DNA of 64,000 bases, taken from contig NZ_JTAM01000051.1 in the NCBI RefSeq assembly GCF_000812565.1, forward strand, positions 1-64,000, given 5' to 3'. Within the stretch, counting starts at the first letter, position 1. Each line of letters starts with the position of its first letter. This DNA is from Flammeovirga sp. OC4. GTDB lineage: Bacteria; Bacteroidota; Bacteroidia; Cytophagales; Flammeovirgaceae. The notes beneath the pieces are model-generated. The model did not search any database and was not told the DNA's origin. It saw nothing but the letters and a program-made list of their open reading frames with translations. The translations under genes and the position numbers were made by a program. This document shows, in pieces, positions 7,857-18,785 of the stretch.

Positions 7857-8197
7857 TACACTGTAAACTAAGTTTTCGTTATTTATATTGTTTAGAAATC
7901 AGGAGATTTCTGATAATCTGAAGGACACGAATGACGCTGACGCTTAACATTCGCGCCATTGAGCTTCCTATCATTTTAGTTTGGTAGTACTCCCCCCGGC
8001 ATTGAAGGGAAAAGCGTTAAGAATTTCATGAATTGAGCCGTTAAAAATGATTTTCTTGTTTGAGCGCAGCGAGTTTAAAATCATTTAGGCGAGAGGGATG
8101 AAATTTAGCTTTTGACTTCTAAGCCTAGATTTTTTGCTTCGTTTTTCATCAATGGAAAAATGAAGAAGAAGGAAACTTGAAAGTAGGACATAAAAGC
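7857..8197 (-). repeat. Dispersed TIR-bounded repeat, copy A
   Basis: On the minus strand this block matches the repeat at about 59998-60190 (core) and the right half of the partial copy at 59724-59936. The left boundary (7857-7882) matches the right terminal repeat of the best copy (60343-60368) in reverse complement with few differences; the conserved core is TGTAAACTAAGTTTTCG. The core at 7998-8120 is nearly identical over about 125 bp to 60061-60190. The other terminal repeat is missing because the copy breaks near 8197 into an inverted second fragment. The block fills the gap between the methyltransferase and the giant secreted protein. No credible protein is encoded. Confidence 0.8.
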
Positions 8198-8282
8198 TTC
8201 CTTCTCCTTTATTTTTGTCTTAACACAAAAGCTAAATTCCATCCCTCTCACCTTAATGGTTTAATCTCGCTCGCTAAAGCTC
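8198..8282 (+). repeat. Inverted partial repeat fragment (copy A')
   Basis: Read on the plus strand this resembles 60012-60125, with an internal deletion: TTTTTGTCTTAA, then CAAAAGCTAAATTCCAT, then a pyrimidine-rich run and TCGCTCGCTAAAGCTCAA in place of TCGCTGCGCTCAGACAA. It lies head to tail against copy A in opposite orientation, so the two together form a broken palindrome. It stops just before the terminator of the giant gene. Confidence 0.65.
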
Positions 8283-8283
8283 A

Positions 8284-8321
8284 AATAAAAAAAGGCCATA
8301 CTTTACAGCATGACCTTTCTT
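8284..8321 (-). terminator. Terminator of the giant secreted-protein gene
   Basis: On the minus strand a hairpin with AAGGtCAT and ATGgCCTT arms (one mismatch) is followed by a T run. It lies 27 bp beyond the stop codon at 8344. Confidence 0.7.
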
Positions 8322-8343
8322 CTATCGGATTAGATTGATTGAA

Positions 8344-11300
8344 CTATCTTACGACTAATTTTTTCACAAATACGTCTTTTCCCGCTACAACCTTCACTAG
8401 GTAAATACCTGTACCTAGTTCATTCGTTTGTAACTCTATTGCATCATAGTTGGAAACTGTTTCGTACTTGAATTGATTTACTGTTCTACCATTGTTGTCA
8501 TAGATAAATACTCCAATCGATTTTGTATCAATATCTATCAATGATAAAGTAGTATTTTGACCGCTTGACGGGTTCGGAGATAAGATAATATCTCTTGAAC
8601 TATTATCAGAGTCTATTAAGACAGTAACTGGCCCGAAGTATTCGTATTTACCATCGAAATCAATTTGTCTCAATCTGTAATAAGCCCTGCCTGAATAAAG
8701 GTCAGTATCAGTGTATGTATAATTAATTGTGACATTACTTGTACCTTCTCCTTCCACAAAGTCAATCGATTCCCAGTTTCTATTATCTCTTGATTTCTCA
8801 ATGATAAAACCTTCATTGTTGATCTCCGTTGCCGTTGCCCAACTTAATTCGACCTCATCTTCTTTTATTTCAGCATCAAAGTAAATTAATTCTACCGGCA
8901 AGTCTTGCTCTGTAAAACCTACTGAAATCATTGGCTCTACAGTAATGTCTGACGAAAGCACTCTTGCGTTATTCGTGTTTAATCGAGTACCTGTCTTTTT
9001 ATCTTTACTATGCCCTGTTCTAGTATTAAAGACAATTGGATCACCTGAAGTTGACGAGAAGTAACGCTCTTCGTCCAATAACGATTCGCTAAACTTACTA
9101 CCACCTACAAGTGCTTTTGAAGAATCTCCACCAACATAAGACCATGTTTCTGACCCTGCTGCTAACTCTGCATCTGAGTATAACAAGAATCTGTTTACAT
9201 TCTCTTTTTCATGAGAAATGTAGTTTAATTCTGTGGATACTGTTGATGGACCACCTACAGGTACTAATGGTACTAAGTGCCATTGTCCCTCTTCTACATT
9301 AGTAATATCATCTGGATAGTTGTTCTTCGATAAGTCAATTTTATCATGTGCATACTCCACTGACCAAATGATCACATCACCACTGCTAGCCACTCTAGCA
9401 TTACTTGTTGTTCTTGCATTAGAAGAAGATTGCTGTTGTGGTGCTTTTTGTTTTGGTAATGCTCCTTTGGCTGTCAAATTACCAATACCAATTGGTCTAA
9501 AACCACCTTGTAAAGAACCAACAGGGAAAATCATACCTCCTTGTACTTTTCCGTCAACAGATTTCACCATGTAATGCGATCTACCTAATACATAACTTTC
9601 ACCAGATCCATTAGATTGTAAGTTATTATTAAAATCATCGTAGAACAGGAATCCTTCATCCGTAGAATTGACTGTACCACTGATCAATTGTAATGCGTCT
9701 CCTACGTGAATGGTATCTGTTAGTACTACAGAAGGAGTATTGAATCTATTGAAATCATGTGTATTATTGACTTTCAAGATTGGAAGATACTCTCCTGGGT
9801 AAGCACCAAACTTAGCATAAACTGTTTGAGTTGAAGTACCATTTAGTTCAAGAGTAAAGTCTCTTAGATCATAATTCAAACCATCAGATGGTTTACCATC
9901 TCCATCTCTATCTACTTTTTCGATCGTAAGGTCTCCGCCCAATGTAATCGAAGAGTTGATGGCTGTTAGGTCCGCATCTTTTCGGATCATAAAATCACCA
10001 TCAATTGTAATATTCGCTCCTGAAGGTAACTCTAAAGCTCCCGCATTTTCAACCTCAACATCACCTCCATCTGTTGTCCTCAAGTCTGACTCTAACTCAA
10101 ACTTCACACCTTGTCCTACTTTCAAACCATCTTTACCTAGTAGTAACAACTCATCATTGAATTGATAAGTAATAATTGGATCACCGGCAGTATAAGTGGA
10201 GTTCATTAATTCCAAACCTTTCACATTTGCGTACTCTCCCGTTTTAAAGTCATCAGGAAGTTCGTAAGGGATACCCCCAGCATTTGGAGCAGAAAAATCC
10301 ATTACTAAAGTTCCTGCATCCACAGTATAGAATTGTCTCCAGTTATCTGGAATCGTCATATTTGATCTACGAACAAATCTACCTGAACCTTTTACAACAT
10401 TGAACTTTGTACCAGGAATTGTCACATCGAAGATCAACTCACCTCTTAAGTCAAGAATGTTTTCTTCAAGAGGAGTCGTCAAAATTACTTTTGCATCTTT
10501 ATCAATCAATACGTTTGTAAACTCTGGAGCATTCACCAAATCAGTAGTCCAAACTGTATCGGCACCTGAAAGCTTGATTTCAAAAATGGTATATTCTCCA
10601 ATTTTCTTCGAATCAGCATCCAATAAGTCATGTGATTGCTCTATACCAGCCGCTTTTACCCAAATAGCACTGTTCCAGTTTTGTTCTGTTGAGAAGTCTA
10701 CTGATGAAGCTGTTTTGTACGGAATAGTATACTTTTTGAAGTCATCCGAAACTCCAATCATATATACCCCTGCCACATAACCATTATTGAAAGCATCTAA
10801 AGATGCTTTTGTAAATGACGTTTTAAAAATATTCTTATCAGTATCTATATCTGAACCATCAGCAGATAATACTTTCCAGATCCCTGTTTTATCATAATTC
10901 ACCGCTTCAACGTAAGATGCTTCCGCAGTTCCATCACCGTCATTTACAATATCTAAGTCATTATAATATAAATCAAAATTAACAGAAAAGTCATCGCTCA
11001 CTTGAACTTCAGTACCATTTCTATCATAAGATGTTAAGAACCATGTATAATCTAAAATACGAGCATCTGCATTGGTTTTTCCGTCAGCGATTGCAGGAGA
11101 AAACATCTTATCTAAAATGTTTACATTGACGCCATAAGAAGTTGCACCTGTTGTATATTTTGCAAACGCAGGTGTATACTTATAAATCGCTGTCTCCGTA
11201 TCTTCAACTCCTAATGGATAGATAAATGATTTGTTTGATTGGCTTGCTGCAAAGATCTTTGTAACACCTCCACTTCTTCTCTTACCTGATAATAAAATCA

Positions 11301-14300
11301 TACTTTGATCTGAGAAGCTTGAAACTTTACCTTTTCCATCGGAACCAAGAATCGATGCATTTTCTGTCAATAACATGTGATTATCTCTCAATTTTAAAAG
11401 ACCTAGTTCAAGTGTTAATGCCTTATCAATCGTAATTGCATAGAAACTATCTCCTATGATTTCTGTTGAAACACCTGAATTGTTATTGATCTTCAAATAA
11501 GAAATATTGATGTTATTACTTCTTATGTTTTGCGATTGACTTCCATCTAATATAAGAGCCCCGCTTTTATTATTACTCGTAATTGAACCCTCACCAATAA
11601 AATCACCTTTTAAATATATAGGATGATTTTTACTCAAGTTAACGGCAGCATTATCAATAATAGTAAGGTCTCCTTCAATATTTAAACCGTTTACCCTATC
11701 TGATCCCAAATCAAAAAAGGTTTCATCTATGTCCAATATTGTTCCTGTCCCTGAAATTTCTACATCATTCATCTGGAATGAAGAGGAGTTATTATTATCG
11801 TATTTATCAATAGATTGATTCCCTCCACTACTAAATTTGACTTTACCACCATTCGCTACATATTGACCATCATTTCTGATTCCTCCCTTAAACTCAACAT
11901 TAAATCCATTTTGATTGAAAGTTGCACCTGATACAATCTGTAACTTCCCTGCTATTTGATAGTACTTATCAGATGATAAAGGCATTAATTTCACCTCTCC
12001 AGAATTAAGAAGTAGTGTAGGTAAATTTACACCATCATCTGACCTTAAGGTCGAAGCATTGGTAAAGCCATCTGCCAATTCAAAGACAATTTTAGCATCT
12101 TCACTAAACTCAGAAGCTAGAGGTGTTATGTTCACATAAGGAATTGTAGGGTTGATCATTGCACCAGTTTTCACGATGAAAGATCTACCTTTTCCAATAT
12201 TGTGGTCAAAGTTCAATTTAATTGACCCTTCGTCATAAATCTCAAAAACACCTCTTTCTTGGTTTAAAGCGGATGGTATACCTTGTGAACCCACTTCAAA
12301 AGCACCACCTGTTTGTTCGTAGTTTAATTCACCTGTCGTTGTTGTCAACTTTCTTCTTACTTGTGAACCTACTTTGATCGTGCCATCCTCTAAAAAGATC
12401 GTTGAGAAACCACTTGAACCATATTCAATATAATTTTCCTTACCAGCATCAGCCATTAATAATGAACCTCCATTAACATGGATTGTACCGTCTAATTCAA
12501 TACCTCCAATTGACGATGTTACTCTTACAATAGCATTGTTAGTAACCCTTAATGTTGTTCCTACAGGGATCGCAAAATTACCTCCACCTGAATTAAGATC
12601 AATATCAATATTAGATGAATTAAACTCTAAACCACCCTTCACAAGTTGAATTGGCTTTTCTTCAGTAGTTCCATCAGCAGGTCTTGCAAAAGAAAGTTCA
12701 TTTTTCACTTTAACAAAGTTTGATGAATTATCTTTTTCAACTTTTAAATCGAATAGTTTTAATTTATCATCATCTTTTTTCAAATCTATAGTACCATCAG
12801 TATCTCCATTGAAAACTAGTGACACTCTAGGCACTTTATTGATATCAATTGATTCAATACCTACTCCATCATGACCAAAAAGATCAAAATCTCCGATTCT
12901 ATTTTGAGAACTAATTCCTTTTTTCAAGGATAAAGTATGATGTGCACCTACTGTTGAAGCAGAATATCGGTCTACGTAAACGAACGGCTTATTTTCAAAC
13001 CTAATTGATCCATCATCATTTTTCTTAATATTATTATCTAATCTTAAAGATTCACCTTCTATAGTATGGTTATAAGCTCCATCTGTAAAGTAGAGGTCTC
13101 CACCATTTTTCAAGTAGATTTCTCCCTCAACGGCAATATCTCCTTCTGCTTTATCACCTCTAATATATAGAGCTACCTCCTTAAAGATATCTAGTGTTTT
13201 TGCTTTCAAATCACTAGAAAGATAAACCTGTGCATTTTTCAGTGTACCATCTTCATTTGTCTCGGTATCTCTATTCCATAATTCATATCTCGGATAGATT
13301 TGTATAGAAGGGTAACTCGGAAGTTCGATATTTTCACCTGTTGGTATTCTTAATTTGAAAACACTACTATCATTGACAGCCCATCCGTTGAAATCTCCTT
13401 CAATAACAGGTTTTTCAAGAGAAATTACATTTCCATCTCCATCATAAGTAGCAAACAGATCAATATTTAATTCGGCTGTACCAGTAATTAAACCTGGCTT
13501 GAACGATGCTCTCTCACTAATTTTAATACTTTTACCTTCTCTAGATTTAAACTGTTGTTCAAATCTGATCTCAGCAATTGTAAGATCATAATCATTAGGA
13601 ATAGTAATACCTTTGAATTCTTTTTTGACATTATCTCTATTAAATCCAGTTTTTGGTGAACCGATAATAGCTACATCACCTTCTCCTGGAATATGATATT
13701 TTGCTAAATCATCAGTAATTGGTATCAATGCACCACCCACTTCTACATACCAACTGTCTTCATTCGTCCAATTGTTATTAGTACTCACTCCATCTCTACA
13801 ACCTTTACAGTAATAATAAGCCATTGGCTCACCTTCAAATGTGTTTTGAGCACCAAAAGTATAATTCGCATTTTCTAAAGCGAAGAAACCTTCTGCACCA
13901 ACTCCACTCTCATCCCAAACTCTGTCAAAAGTGATTAAGATTTTATCTTGAGTATAATGAACAGGTGTAGTACTTAATCCTGATCTATGTCTTTCATAAC
14001 CTACGTTACCAATAGTACCATTATTCAGGTATTTCTCATGTAAAGCTAGCGTTGTTTCACCTACTACACTACCGTCTGCCACAAACTCTCTTTGGTAAGA
14101 TGAAGAAGGGTAAGTGATCCCTGCATTTCCATAAAGTTCGATCAGTTTTTCATCACCACTCAATACTTTACCTCCAACATATCCAGTTACCACATTACCA
14201 GCACCTAGTGTAAATCGATTACCATCAGGGCTGAATTTATTTTCAGTGTCTGCATCATTGTCTACTTGGAAAGCCCACTTTACTTTAGGTAAGTTAGCCA

Positions 14301-17300
14301 AAGAAGATTCATCAAATCCTGAACGTTCAACTCTCCAGTTTACTTTTGCTAAGTCTCCACCATCATTATCAGCAGTTTGTAATGCTGTACTAACAGGTCT
14401 CACACTGATATAACCATCAATGCTAGAAACATCTTCAATAGTTAACCTTGCAGGTGTATATTCAAAATCGGTATCTGAGTATTTTATAGCCAATGGGAAT
14501 AATAATGTATTATTCTCTCCATCATACTTATAATATTGTGACCAAGTACCATCATCTACTTTCAGCTTCAAACCACCTGATGATGATTTACCGTCAGTCA
14601 TAATAAATGAAATAACGTCTTCATCATCAAAAGTAGCCCCATTCTTTACTTTTTTAGTAAACTCCTCGAAACGTGGAGCATCACCAAAACCAGGATCTGT
14701 CACTGCATTACCATTATTTGAATCTCTTGTTACATAATGGAATGCTGTATAACCTAATTGATCAATTTCCAATTCGTAATGACCGATATCAATGTACCCA
14801 TCGTAGTACACCAAACGGTCCATATGAACATTAGATGTAAACTCGATGCCTGTATGTTCCATGAACATTTTTACGTTACCAAAACGTGCACCTGGCTTTG
14901 TTAAAATTACACCCTTATTGGCTGGTCTTAACTTTAATAATGCATTCGAAGCCGTAACACCAGGCTCATAAACACCAATTGTACCGTAGTTTATAATGTC
15001 TCCTCTTAAAGGTCTAACAGAATAATCCTTATGATCTAAAACCCCATTTAGTACTTGTAAATCTCCATAGATATCTAAAAGGTTAGAATTGTTTTGATGA
15101 TCTCTAAAAATATCTCTTACTGACATATCAATATCAGCATCATTCGCAGCCCAATAAGATGGGTGTGCCTTTACAGTAATTTTTGCGTTGTCTCTTTCTT
15201 TGTCAATGATAAAATGGTGGACGATAAAGTTGTTCACTTCTGATATACCCGTTGAACTTGTAGCGGGTTCCACTAAGTAATCTTGTCCTCCAATGTTTTT
15301 AGAGACCATTTCAACAAAACCATTAGGACAATCATCTCCTGAACACGCTTTTTTCGTATTTGTCACAGTACCTGATCTAGTATCCGTTCTATCAGCTACA
15401 TAATATTTACCACCTTCCTCTACATAAGGGTATTGATAATCAATAAATAACTCACCATTTTCATGGCCATTAAAAATCAGTCTGTTGTAAGTAAAATTAT
15501 CTCTATCATGACCTAATGCTTCATGCTTTTTGATAATCAAACTTTTTCCAACATAAATGTCTTTATCTCCTCCTTTGTATAGAGCCTCTACTGTAAAGTT
15601 GTTTAAAACTCGCAAATCCTGAACTGGTACTACAACATCGTCATCACCAGCTACTGCCCAAGTATTTCCTCTTGAAGTAACGGTAGCTCTGTTTCCCGTT
15701 GCCGGATTAAGTTCTAATAACTCTAAGTTGTAAAAAGGTGCAGTACTTGTCAAACCAAAACCTTCATCAGTTTTGATAATTACAGTACCTCCAGTCACGT
15801 TGTAGTTAGAAGAAGTCACACCAATAAATAAACCTTTATCCGATTTTCCATCAGTATCTTCAATCATTAAACGACCCCCACTCATAATGAATGTATTGTC
15901 AGGCCATGGTAATGAGAACATACTATGATTATCACCATTTCCTTTAAATGTGATATCACCCGCATGTTGGATAAACGCACCTTTATGTGCTCCACCGTAA
16001 GTAGAAGTTCTTAACATTTTTGTAAAAACTTCCCCACCGTCTACCTGTAATGTACCATCTGTTCTTAATGTAAATCCTGAAGATGGACCTGTACCGTCAT
16101 TATATAAATCTAGTGTTCCTTCCGTTACTAATACATCGCCATAAATTACCAATGCAGTTACACTTTGAGTAGGTCCACCCATTGAGATATCGGCTCCAGA
16201 AATCCATAATCTAGAATTCCTATTGATATTTCTGTTACCTGATCCTGTTTTTAAATCATAAGTGATGTTTCTTCCTAAACGTAATGTTCCTTGATATAAT
16301 GAGAATGCATAATCATCTTCAACATCTAACTCTTCATTTTGAGGCCCACCATAGTCACTTGAAGCTTTTAAACTTAATGTTTTGTCATTTTCTGCATAAA
16401 CATATAATGTATTTTCTTTATAAGCTTTTTCAACTCTAATTTGTGCCAATGTCGCATCTTCAGCAATACGAAATGTTTGCTCTGTATTCGTATTTACAGC
16501 TTTAAGCGACAAATCCGGAGCATTAACAACACCAAAATTGGTGAAATTTCCTTTTGTAAGAATTTTGTTTCTCACTTTGAAGTATGCTCCATCATCTTCT
16601 GAGTGACCGTCATACGTCCAACCACCATTTTTGCCAATAAGAATATCACCTTCAATAGCTAACTCATCACCACTAGCATCAAATTCAATATTACCACTCG
16701 CTATTTCAATGTTGCCATTTAGCTTCAGGTTTTGGATATACACTTTCTTAGATGTATCATCTAATCGAACAGAAAGATTATTGAACTCTATATTATTAGG
16801 AATTGTAATATCTGAAGAACCATAAATCTCTAATGTACCGCCGTCTTTTGTAAAGAAGCCACTATCCGTCAAACCGTCAGTTGCTGGAATATTGTCAGAA
16901 GAAATTCTCACTGTTCCTTGTCCTGTCAGTTCACCGAATGTGTTTAGGTCGCTTTTAAAATCTAAAGTACCGCCTTTCTCAACAACAACTTTCGTTAATG
17001 TAGGAAGCGTAGAAGAAGTAGTAATGTATTGACCATTTAAAATATGTATTTCGTCACCTGCTACAGGTCTATTGTCTTTATCATTAGGAATGATCGATAA
17101 ACCATCAGGGTCTTTTGTCCAAATATAATCATCATCCCAACCTTTAGGAATGTTGTGTTTAAAAGTATACCACTTTGTAATATTCAAATATTCCGATTCA
17201 TAATAATCACGAACCAATGCTCTCTCGTTAGCATCAATAACATCGTCATAAATTAAGATTTCGGCGATTTCACCTTTAAAAACGTGCTCAGTAGATGCAT

Positions 17301-18012
17301 GGTCCTTATGTAACGTGCCCACATAAATACCATTTTCTAATGTCAATCCGCCTGATGTGATTTCGTTATTATTCTTGTCAGCATGGAACGATACCTCTAC
17401 AATTTTAAAATCATCTGCACCTTGATCATTAAAAGAAGCAGGGTCTGAAGAAGTACTTTGAACAAATGGACCTGAGAAAGTTCTATTGAAGTTAATACTG
17501 TAGGAAGCGGATACATTTCTTTTTCCACTTACAGTATTACCGGCAAACCTGAAGTTAGGGTGATTATTATTTACCCTTCCTTCCAAATACACACCAGAAA
17601 ATTCATCACAAATCAAGTTCATTAATTGGTCCGTAGGTGTGCCCTCTACTTTGTAGATAATGAACGCTGTTTTTGCTTCAATGCTAGTACCATCAGCAGC
17701 TTTTAAAGCAGATTCACCATCAAAAAAAATAGTTGGTTTACTATTGAAACCATTCTCCTTTAATGTTGGTGCTTGTTTAATATGACTTTGAAAGTCAGCA
17801 GCAGCAGCATAAGAAAATTTGACAGAAGTTGTATTTCTATCCGTATCTACATGAAAACCATTCCAAGAGTTATCACCGGAGTTATGATCACCGGCACTTA
17901 GACGAAAGGAATGATGTAGTAAGTCATCTACGGGTACGTCTTGTCCATAGATGTTGTGTCTCCCTATTCCGATACATAAAGTCAGAATAAAAAGAAAAAA
18001 TAGCCTATTCAT
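8344..18012 (-). CDS. Giant T9SS-secreted beta-helical surface protein (3222 aa)
   Basis: A 3222-residue exported protein. Order of parts: signal peptide 1-23; a LamG/concanavalin-like region about 24-280 (FIIYKVEG, GEIAEILIYDD, then ANERALVRDYYESEY); then about 2700 residues of repeated short beta-strand units with GGTLEI, NNGSL-like turns and many Asp/Asn/Gly, consistent with right-handed beta-helix or G8-like segments. A second such unit begins near 1400, after a CKGC pair and NNNWTNEDSWYVE. A fibronectin III-like domain lies at about 3037-3125 (ELSWATATEINNEGFIIEKS), and the type A T9SS sorting domain at about 3137-3222 (LSPNPSSGQ, VFIYDNNGRTV, LGTGIYLVKVVAG, VKKLVVR). The T9SS would carry it over the outer membrane and attach or release it. 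Adhesion or glycan binding is plausible but unproven; no catalytic motif is seen. It is transcribed alone, with a 773-bp upstream gap and its own terminator. Confidence 0.85.
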   Translation of the reverse strand: MNRLFFLFILTLCIGIGRHNIYGQDVPVDDLLHHSFRLSAGDHNSGDNSWNGFHVDTDRNTTSVKFSYAAAADFQSHIKQAPTLKENGFNSKPTIFFDGESALKAADGTSIEAKTAFIIYKVEGTPTDQLMNLICDEFSGVYLEGRVNNNHPNFRFAGNTVSGKRNVSASYSINFNRTFSGPFVQSTSSDPASFNDQGADDFKIVEVSFHADKNNNEITSGGLTLENGIYVGTLHKDHASTEHVFKGEIAEILIYDDVIDANERALVRDYYESEYLNITKWYTFKHNIPKGWDDDYIWTKDPDGLSIIPNDKDNRPVAGDEIHILNGQYITTSSTLPTLTKVVVEKGGTLDFKSDLNTFGELTGQGTVRISSDNIPATDGLTDSGFFTKDGGTLEIYGSSDITIPNNIEFNNLSVRLDDTSKKVYIQNLKLNGNIEIASGNIEFDASGDELAIEGDILIGKNGGWTYDGHSEDDGAYFKVRNKILTKGNFTNFGVVNAPDLSLKAVNTNTEQTFRIAEDATLAQIRVEKAYKENTLYVYAENDKTLSLKASSDYGGPQNEELDVEDDYAFSLYQGTLRLGRNITYDLKTGSGNRNINRNSRLWISGADISMGGPTQSVTALVIYGDVLVTEGTLDLYNDGTGPSSGFTLRTDGTLQVDGGEVFTKMLRTSTYGGAHKGAFIQHAGDITFKGNGDNHSMFSLPWPDNTFIMSGGRLMIEDTDGKSDKGLFIGVTSSNYNVTGGTVIIKTDEGFGLTSTAPFYNLELLELNPATGNRATVTSRGNTWAVAGDDDVVVPVQDLRVLNNFTVEALYKGGDKDIYVGKSLIIKKHEALGHDRDNFTYNRLIFNGHENGELFIDYQYPYVEEGGKYYVADRTDTRSGTVTNTKKACSGDDCPNGFVEMVSKNIGGQDYLVEPATSSTGISEVNNFIVHHFIIDKERDNAKITVKAHPSYWAANDADIDMSVRDIFRDHQNNSNLLDIYGDLQVLNGVLDHKDYSVRPLRGDIINYGTIGVYEPGVTASNALLKLRPANKGVILTKPGARFGNVKMFMEHTGIEFTSNVHMDRLVYYDGYIDIGHYELEIDQLGYTAFHYVTRDSNNGNAVTDPGFGDAPRFEEFTKKVKNGATFDDEDVISFIMTDGKSSSGGLKLKVDDGTWSQYYKYDGENNTLLFPLAIKYSDTDFEYTPARLTIEDVSSIDGYISVRPVSTALQTADNDGGDLAKVNWRVERSGFDESSLANLPKVKWAFQVDNDADTENKFSPDGNRFTLGAGNVVTGYVGGKVLSGDEKLIELYGNAGITYPSSSYQREFVADGSVVGETTLALHEKYLNNGTIGNVGYERHRSGLSTTPVHYTQDKILITFDRVWDESGVGAEGFFALENANYTFGAQNTFEGEPMAYYYCKGCRDGVSTNNNWTNEDSWYVEVGGALIPITDDLAKYHIPGEGDVAIIGSPKTGFNRDNVKKEFKGITIPNDYDLTIAEIRFEQQFKSREGKSIKISERASFKPGLITGTAELNIDLFATYDGDGNVISLEKPVIEGDFNGWAVNDSSVFKLRIPTGENIELPSYPSIQIYPRYELWNRDTETNEDGTLKNAQVYLSSDLKAKTLDIFKEVALYIRGDKAEGDIAVEGEIYLKNGGDLYFTDGAYNHTIEGESLRLDNNIKKNDDGSIRFENKPFVYVDRYSASTVGAHHTLSLKKGISSQNRIGDFDLFGHDGVGIESIDINKVPRVSLVFNGDTDGTIDLKKDDDKLKLFDLKVEKDNSSNFVKVKNELSFARPADGTTEEKPIQLVKGGLEFNSSNIDIDLNSGGGNFAIPVGTTLRVTNNAIVRVTSSIGGIELDGTIHVNGGSLLMADAGKENYIEYGSSGFSTIFLEDGTIKVGSQVRRKLTTTTGELNYEQTGGAFEVGSQGIPSALNQERGVFEIYDEGSIKLNFDHNIGKGRSFIVKTGAMINPTIPYVNITPLASEFSEDAKIVFELADGFTNASTLRSDDGVNLPTLLLNSGEVKLMPLSSDKYYQIAGKLQIVSGATFNQNGFNVEFKGGIRNDGQYVANGGKVKFSSGGNQSIDKYDNNNSSSFQMNDVEISGTGTILDIDETFFDLGSDRVNGLNIEGDLTIIDNAAVNLSKNHPIYLKGDFIGEGSITSNNKSGALILDGSQSQNIRSNNINISYLKINNNSGVSTEIIGDSFYAITIDKALTLELGLLKLRDNHMLLTENASILGSDGKGKVSSFSDQSMILLSGKRRSGGVTKIFAASQSNKSFIYPLGVEDTETAIYKYTPAFAKYTTGATSYGVNVNILDKMFSPAIADGKTNADARILDYTWFLTSYDRNGTEVQVSDDFSVNFDLYYNDLDIVNDGDGTAEASYVEAVNYDKTGIWKVLSADGSDIDTDKNIFKTSFTKASLDAFNNGYVAGVYMIGVSDDFKKYTIPYKTASSVDFSTEQNWNSAIWVKAAGIEQSHDLLDADSKKIGEYTIFEIKLSGADTVWTTDLVNAPEFTNVLIDKDAKVILTTPLEENILDLRGELIFDVTIPGTKFNVVKGSGRFVRRSNMTIPDNWRQFYTVDAGTLVMDFSAPNAGGIPYELPDDFKTGEYANVKGLELMNSTYTAGDPIITYQFNDELLLLGKDGLKVGQGVKFELESDLRTTDGGDVEVENAGALELPSGANITIDGDFMIRKDADLTAINSSITLGGDLTIEKVDRDGDGKPSDGLNYDLRDFTLELNGTSTQTVYAKFGAYPGEYLPILKVNNTHDFNRFNTPSVVLTDTIHVGDALQLISGTVNSTDEGFLFYDDFNNNLQSNGSGESYVLGRSHYMVKSVDGKVQGGMIFPVGSLQGGFRPIGIGNLTAKGALPKQKAPQQQSSSNARTTSNARVASSGDVIIWSVEYAHDKIDLSKNNYPDDITNVEEGQWHLVPLVPVGGPSTVSTELNYISHEKENVNRFLLYSDAELAAGSETWSYVGGDSSKALVGGSKFSESLLDEERYFSSTSGDPIVFNTRTGHSKDKKTGTRLNTNNARVLSSDITVEPMISVGFTEQDLPVELIYFDAEIKEDEVELSWATATEINNEGFIIEKSRDNRNWESIDFVEGEGTSNVTINYTYTDTDLYSGRAYYRLRQIDFDGKYEYFGPVTVLIDSDNSSRDIILSPNPSSGQNTTLSLIDIDTKSIGVFIYDNNGRTVNQFKYETVSNYDAIELQTNELGTGIYLVKVVAGKDVFVKKLVVR

Positions 18013-18785
18013 AATATAAATTCTGTTTGTAGTGCTAATCGAATCGCAAAGCTTACTTAAAAATTATTGTTCACAGTAATATTCAAAAGTCAGTTAATAA
18101 GAAAAATTCACCATAATTTTTAAGTAGCTCACAATAAGTATATTTAATTGAATTTTGTTGAATAATATTGAGGTTAAAACAGGCACAATATATTAAAATT
18201 TTCATAAATAATGTAAAATATTTAAGGTAATTGAACAAAAAAAAACGACCTAACACCGTTTACTTGTTAAAAATTACAATTTATTCACAGTCAAAACGCT
18301 AGTTTACTTATCAGAAACTAACCTACTACCTACTCGTAAATAAAAGTTAACTTCACTTAAGTACTTATTTATCCGTTAGTTTACTATGGAAAACACGGTG
18401 ATCATAACACACAGAACTTTCTCTATTCGCACTAACATTAACATCTATTTAATAACGGTCAATTATAAATTAAAGGGAATTGGTTACGTTAATTAAATTA
18501 AGGGCTTTGGGATAGCAGTAAAAATATTGATTTTATCTATTTATTTTTGATTAGGGATAAAGATTTAGGTTTCTAATAATGATGAAATGAATGATAAGCC
18601 TAAAATTGAAAAAAGGTGGGTTGAGATGATTTAACAGTATAAAAAGAACAATACTTTATGTTTGAAGTTAATTCAAGTTAAACTGTACTATAAAGTAGTT
18701 TTTAAGTATTGGAAAGCAGGATGATATACTTTACTTTCGGCTAAAAGTATTTAGAGTTTACCATACTACAAACGTTTCATTCTTT
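18013..18785. other. AT-rich intergenic region between divergent genes
   Basis: The 773 bp between the divergent giant-protein and M23 peptidase genes hold no coding frame or structured RNA that I can support. The region must carry both promoters. A near-consensus minus-strand element with a 3-base spacer (TAAGCTTTG, about 18046-18054) lies upstream of the giant gene, and TACTTTCG (about 18732) lies upstream of the peptidase gene; neither is convincing. The length suggests more regulation than usual for this genome. Confidence 0.4.

Noticed and set aside
7857-8282. An insertion sequence
   Set aside because: No transposase frame is present in this or the other repeat loci, so only a non-autonomous element can be claimed.
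10400-10780. A 126-codon plus-strand frame opposite the giant gene
   Set aside because: It lies wholly inside the giant gene on the other strand, with no independent coding signs; the same applies to the frames at 9111, 9320, 9956 and 16631.
8344-18012. CRISPR-like or tandem DNA repeats in the giant gene
   Set aside because: The protein repeats are short and diverged, and I found no regular identical DNA unit.
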